Below, piece by piece: positions 5,392 through 7,090 of a stretch of DNA of 7,090 nt. Numbering within the stretch: position 1 is the stretch's first letter; each line of letters starts with the position of its first letter. A program made the position numbers and the translations under genes. The DNA is from a bacterium (GTDB lineage Bacteria; Patescibacteriota; Minisyncoccia; Minisyncoccales; UBA10102): contig JAUSJU010000025.1 in assembly GCA_030647175.1 (NCBI GenBank), positions 1-7,090 of the forward strand. The letters run 5' to 3'. The notes under the pieces are model-generated. The model made no database searches, was not told where the DNA came from, and was given only the letters and a program-made list of their open reading frames with translations.

Positions 5392-5766
5392 TTACGAAAC
5401 GCTTTTGATTTCAATATCCACGCCAGCTGGCAGATTGAGGTTCCCCAGTCCGTCAATGAGCTTTGGATTGGGATTGAGGATATCAATCAAGCGCTTGTGA
5501 AGACGCATCTCAAACTGCTCTCTCGCGTCTTTGTGGACGAACGAAGAGCGGTTCACGGTATACTTTCGGATCTCAGTAGGCAGAGGTATAGGGCCCACGA
5601 TCTCCCCTCCCTGACGAAGAACAGCTTCAGCTATCTGACGGCATGAGGTGTCGATCACCTTGTGGTCGTATGCTGAAACCTTAATTCTGAGTCTTGGAGA
5701 AGACTCTGGAATTTCTTTCTTCTTGCTCTGCAGAGCACTCTTTGCCGGAGCTTTCGTTGGAGACAT
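5392..5766 (-). CDS. rpsJ: 30S ribosomal protein S10 (uS10)
   Basis: A 30S head protein; its E. coli counterpart, NusE, also works in transcription antitermination with NusB. The 124-residue product has the core from about residue 25: RLRIKVSAYDHKVID (25-39), GPIPLPTEIRKYTV (58-71), FVHKDAREQFEMRLHKRLIDI (about 76-96) and a C-terminal LPAGVDIEIK. The first 23 residues (MSPTKAPAKSALQSKKKEIP and on) are a low-complexity Lys/Ser/Pro stretch absent from E. coli S10 (103 residues). No Met lies between residue 1 and the core, so this start is needed. The gene follows tuf by 39 bp and shares its promoter. A strong terminator follows it, whereas in most bacteria rpsJ runs straight into rplC. Start context CAT-ATG, no Shine-Dalgarno. 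Confidence 0.97.
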   Translation of the reverse strand: MSPTKAPAKSALQSKKKEIPESSPRLRIKVSAYDHKVIDTSCRQIAEAVLRQGGEIVGPIPLPTEIRKYTVNRSSFVHKDAREQFEMRLHKRLIDILNPNPKLIDGLGNLNLPAGVDIEIKSVS

Positions 5767-5805
5767 ATGGAGATTGAAAAGATCTGGAGGAACCTATTGA
5801 GTTTT

Positions 5806-6999
5806 CTATTTGTTGATCTTGGTTACCACTCCTGCTCCCACGGTCTTTCCTCCTTCACGGATGGCAAACCTCTGCTGCTCTTCCATTGCTATGGGAACGA
5901 TGAGCTTGATCTTCATTGCGATCGTGTCTCCCGGCATTACCATTTCCGTGCCTTCTGGAAGCGTGGCTTCTCCGGTCACGTCAGTAGTTCTGAAATAGAA
6001 CTGGGGACGGTACCCGGTAAAGAACGGGGTGTGGCGTCCGCCTTCCTCTTTGGTCAGAATGTACACTTCCGAATCAAACTCGGTGTGAGGAGTGATAGAT
6101 CCCGGCTTTGCCAGCACCTGTCCCCTCTCAATGTCTTCTTTCTTCAATCCGCGAAGCAAGATGCCGACGTTGTCCCCTGCTCTTCCTTCGTCAAGAGACT
6201 TATTGAACATCTCTACGGAAACTACGACAGACTTTGCCGTGTCCTTAATTCCTATAATTTCTATTTCCTCGTTGGTGCGCACGATTCCTCTTTCGATTCT
6301 TCCTGTAGCAACGGTTCCCCTTCCTTCAATGGAGAATACGTCTTCTACTGCCATGAGGTATGGCTTTTCTATATCTCTCACCGGGTCTGGAAAGAACTCG
6401 TCAACTGCTGCCATGAGATCCAGAATGGGCTTTACTGCAGCGTCGTCTGCTGACTTTGCTTCCAAAGCCTTCAATGCAGATCCCCGAATGATGGGAGTCG
6501 TGTCTCCTGGGAAGTTGTACTTCTTCAAGAGCTCTCTCACTTCTGATTCCACGAGATCTATGATCTCAGGGTCATCTACCATATCTACCTTGTTCAAGAA
6601 CACGAGAATGTTGGGAAGACCTACTTGGCGGGCCAGAAGAATGTGCTCTCTGGTCTGGGGCATCGGGCCGTCCGGAGCTGAAACCACAAGAATGGCTCCG
6701 TCCATCTGGGCGGCTCCCGTGATCATGTTCTTGATGTAGTCTGCGTGCCCAGGAGCATCAATGTGGGCGTAGTGGCGCTTTGCAGTCTCATACTCTGAAT
6801 GGTGCAACGCGATTGTGATCCCACGAGCCCGTTCCTCTGGGGCGTTATCAATTTCTGATACCGACTCAACTTTCACCTTGTTCCCGGCCAAGCTCAATGA
6901 ATGCAGGATGGCGGCTGTCAAGGTAGTTTTCCCGTGGTCAACGTGGCCAATGGTGCCGATGTTGAGATGGGGTTTTGTTCTCTCAAATTTTTCTGCCAT
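5806..6999 (-). CDS. tuf: Translation elongation factor Tu (EF-Tu)
   Basis: The GTPase that carries aminoacyl-tRNA to the ribosomal A site. The 397 residues cover all three domains. In the G domain: P-loop GHVDHGKT (18-25), switch I RGITI with Thr62, switch II DAPGH (81-85) with catalytic His85, NKVD (136-139) and GSAL (173-176). Domain II begins near PVRDIEKPYLMAVEDVFSI (205-223) and includes GRGTVATGRIERG. Domain III follows from about residue 300 and ends REGGKTVGAGVVTKINK. Switch II reads DAPGH where most bacteria, including E. coli, have DCPGH, and NKVD replaces NKCD. The start matches the family N-terminus (MAEKFERTKPHLNIGTIGHV). It is transcribed from a strong promoter about 45 bp upstream. 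The leader of about 40 nt is A/T-rich with no Shine-Dalgarno sequence. It ends in TAG. Confidence 0.98.
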   Translation of the reverse strand: MAEKFERTKPHLNIGTIGHVDHGKTTLTAAILHSLSLAGNKVKVESVSEIDNAPEERARGITIALHHSEYETAKRHYAHIDAPGHADYIKNMITGAAQMDGAILVVSAPDGPMPQTREHILLARQVGLPNILVFLNKVDMVDDPEIIDLVESEVRELLKKYNFPGDTTPIIRGSALKALEAKSADDAAVKPILDLMAAVDEFFPDPVRDIEKPYLMAVEDVFSIEGRGTVATGRIERGIVRTNEEIEIIGIKDTAKSVVVSVEMFNKSLDEGRAGDNVGILLRGLKKEDIERGQVLAKPGSITPHTEFDSEVYILTKEEGGRHTPFFTGYRPQFYFRTTDVTGEATLPEGTEMVMPGDTIAMKIKLIVPIAMEEQQRFAIREGGKTVGAGVVTKINK

Positions 7000-7045
7000 A
7001 CGATTAAAAATTAATTGGGATAATAAATAAGGACTAGCTATGTTT

Positions 7046-7073
7046 ATTCTAACGGTAAATCGTCAAGTGTCAA
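7046..7073 (-). promoter_or_regulatory. Strong promoter of tuf-rpsJ
   Basis: A perfect TTGACA (7073-7068), a 16-base spacer and TAGAAT (7051-7046), five of six -10 positions, point to a transcription start near 7039-7041. The leader is about 40 nt and A/T-rich. This indicates that tuf can be transcribed independently of whatever lies upstream, beyond the right edge. The -35 region shares TTGACACTT with the rplC promoter. Confidence 0.8.
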
Positions 7074-7090
7074 CTCCTCGTCTGTGAATT

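Noticed and set aside
5767..5805. CCTCC on the minus strand in the tuf-rpsJ gap, resembling an anti-Shine-Dalgarno sequence
   Set aside because: It is only a five-base match with no supporting structure or repeat, so chance is sufficient.
5767..6739. Open frames on the plus strand across tuf
   Set aside because: They are antisense shadows of a highly conserved tuf gene and their products look like complement-frame translations.
7003..7015. Inverted repeat ATTAA/TTAAT in the tuf leader
   Set aside because: It is composed only of A and T with a 3-base loop, too weak to be a credible regulatory hairpin.

Overview
The window is a run of translation genes, all on the minus strand, with the gene order of the bacterial S10/spc ribosomal protein cluster. 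In transcription order (right to left) it reads tuf (EF-Tu), rpsJ (S10), an unrecognised small gene, rplC (L3), rplD (L4), rplW (L23), rplB (L2), rpsS (S19), rplV (L22), rpsC (S3), rplP (L16), rpmC (L29) and rpsQ (S17, cut off by the window edge). Very tight packing, compact core proteins and the sequence style (charged tails on L22 and L23, a short L3, the EF-Tu and L16 variants) suggest a Patescibacteria/CPR lineage, probably near Parcubacteria. This placement is judged from protein style, not from a tree. TGG encodes Trp and all three stop codons are used, so the standard bacterial code fits.

Right part (5392-7090): a strong promoter (TTGACA, 16-nt spacer, TAGAAT) drives tuf and, 39 bp later, rpsJ. 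A GC-rich hairpin with a T-run directly after the rpsJ stop closes this unit. Middle (4682-5391): a 146-codon gene encoding an acidic protein I do not recognise. It has its own textbook Shine-Dalgarno sequence, a possible weak promoter and its own terminator, and it sits where rpsJ normally runs into rplC. Next come a second promoter sharing TTGACACTT and a TAGA(A/G)T -10 box with the tuf promoter, and a leader of about 85 nt whose inverted repeats can pair in mutually exclusive ways. The last hairpin is followed by a T-run ending next to the rplC start codon, which resembles an attenuator. Left part (1-4681): ten ribosomal protein genes with gaps of 1-6 bp, apart from a 14-bp overlap (rplD/rplW) and one 33-bp gap (rplV/rpsC). 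They are presumably one polycistronic unit that continues beyond the left edge.

The most unusual points are the self-contained cassette splitting rpsJ from rplC, the attenuator-like rplC leader, the near absence of Shine-Dalgarno sequences before the translation genes (most have T just before ATG) beside a strong one on the unknown gene, an L2 lacking its usual N-terminal segment, and long charged tails on L22 and L23. The plus strand shows only shadow reading frames.
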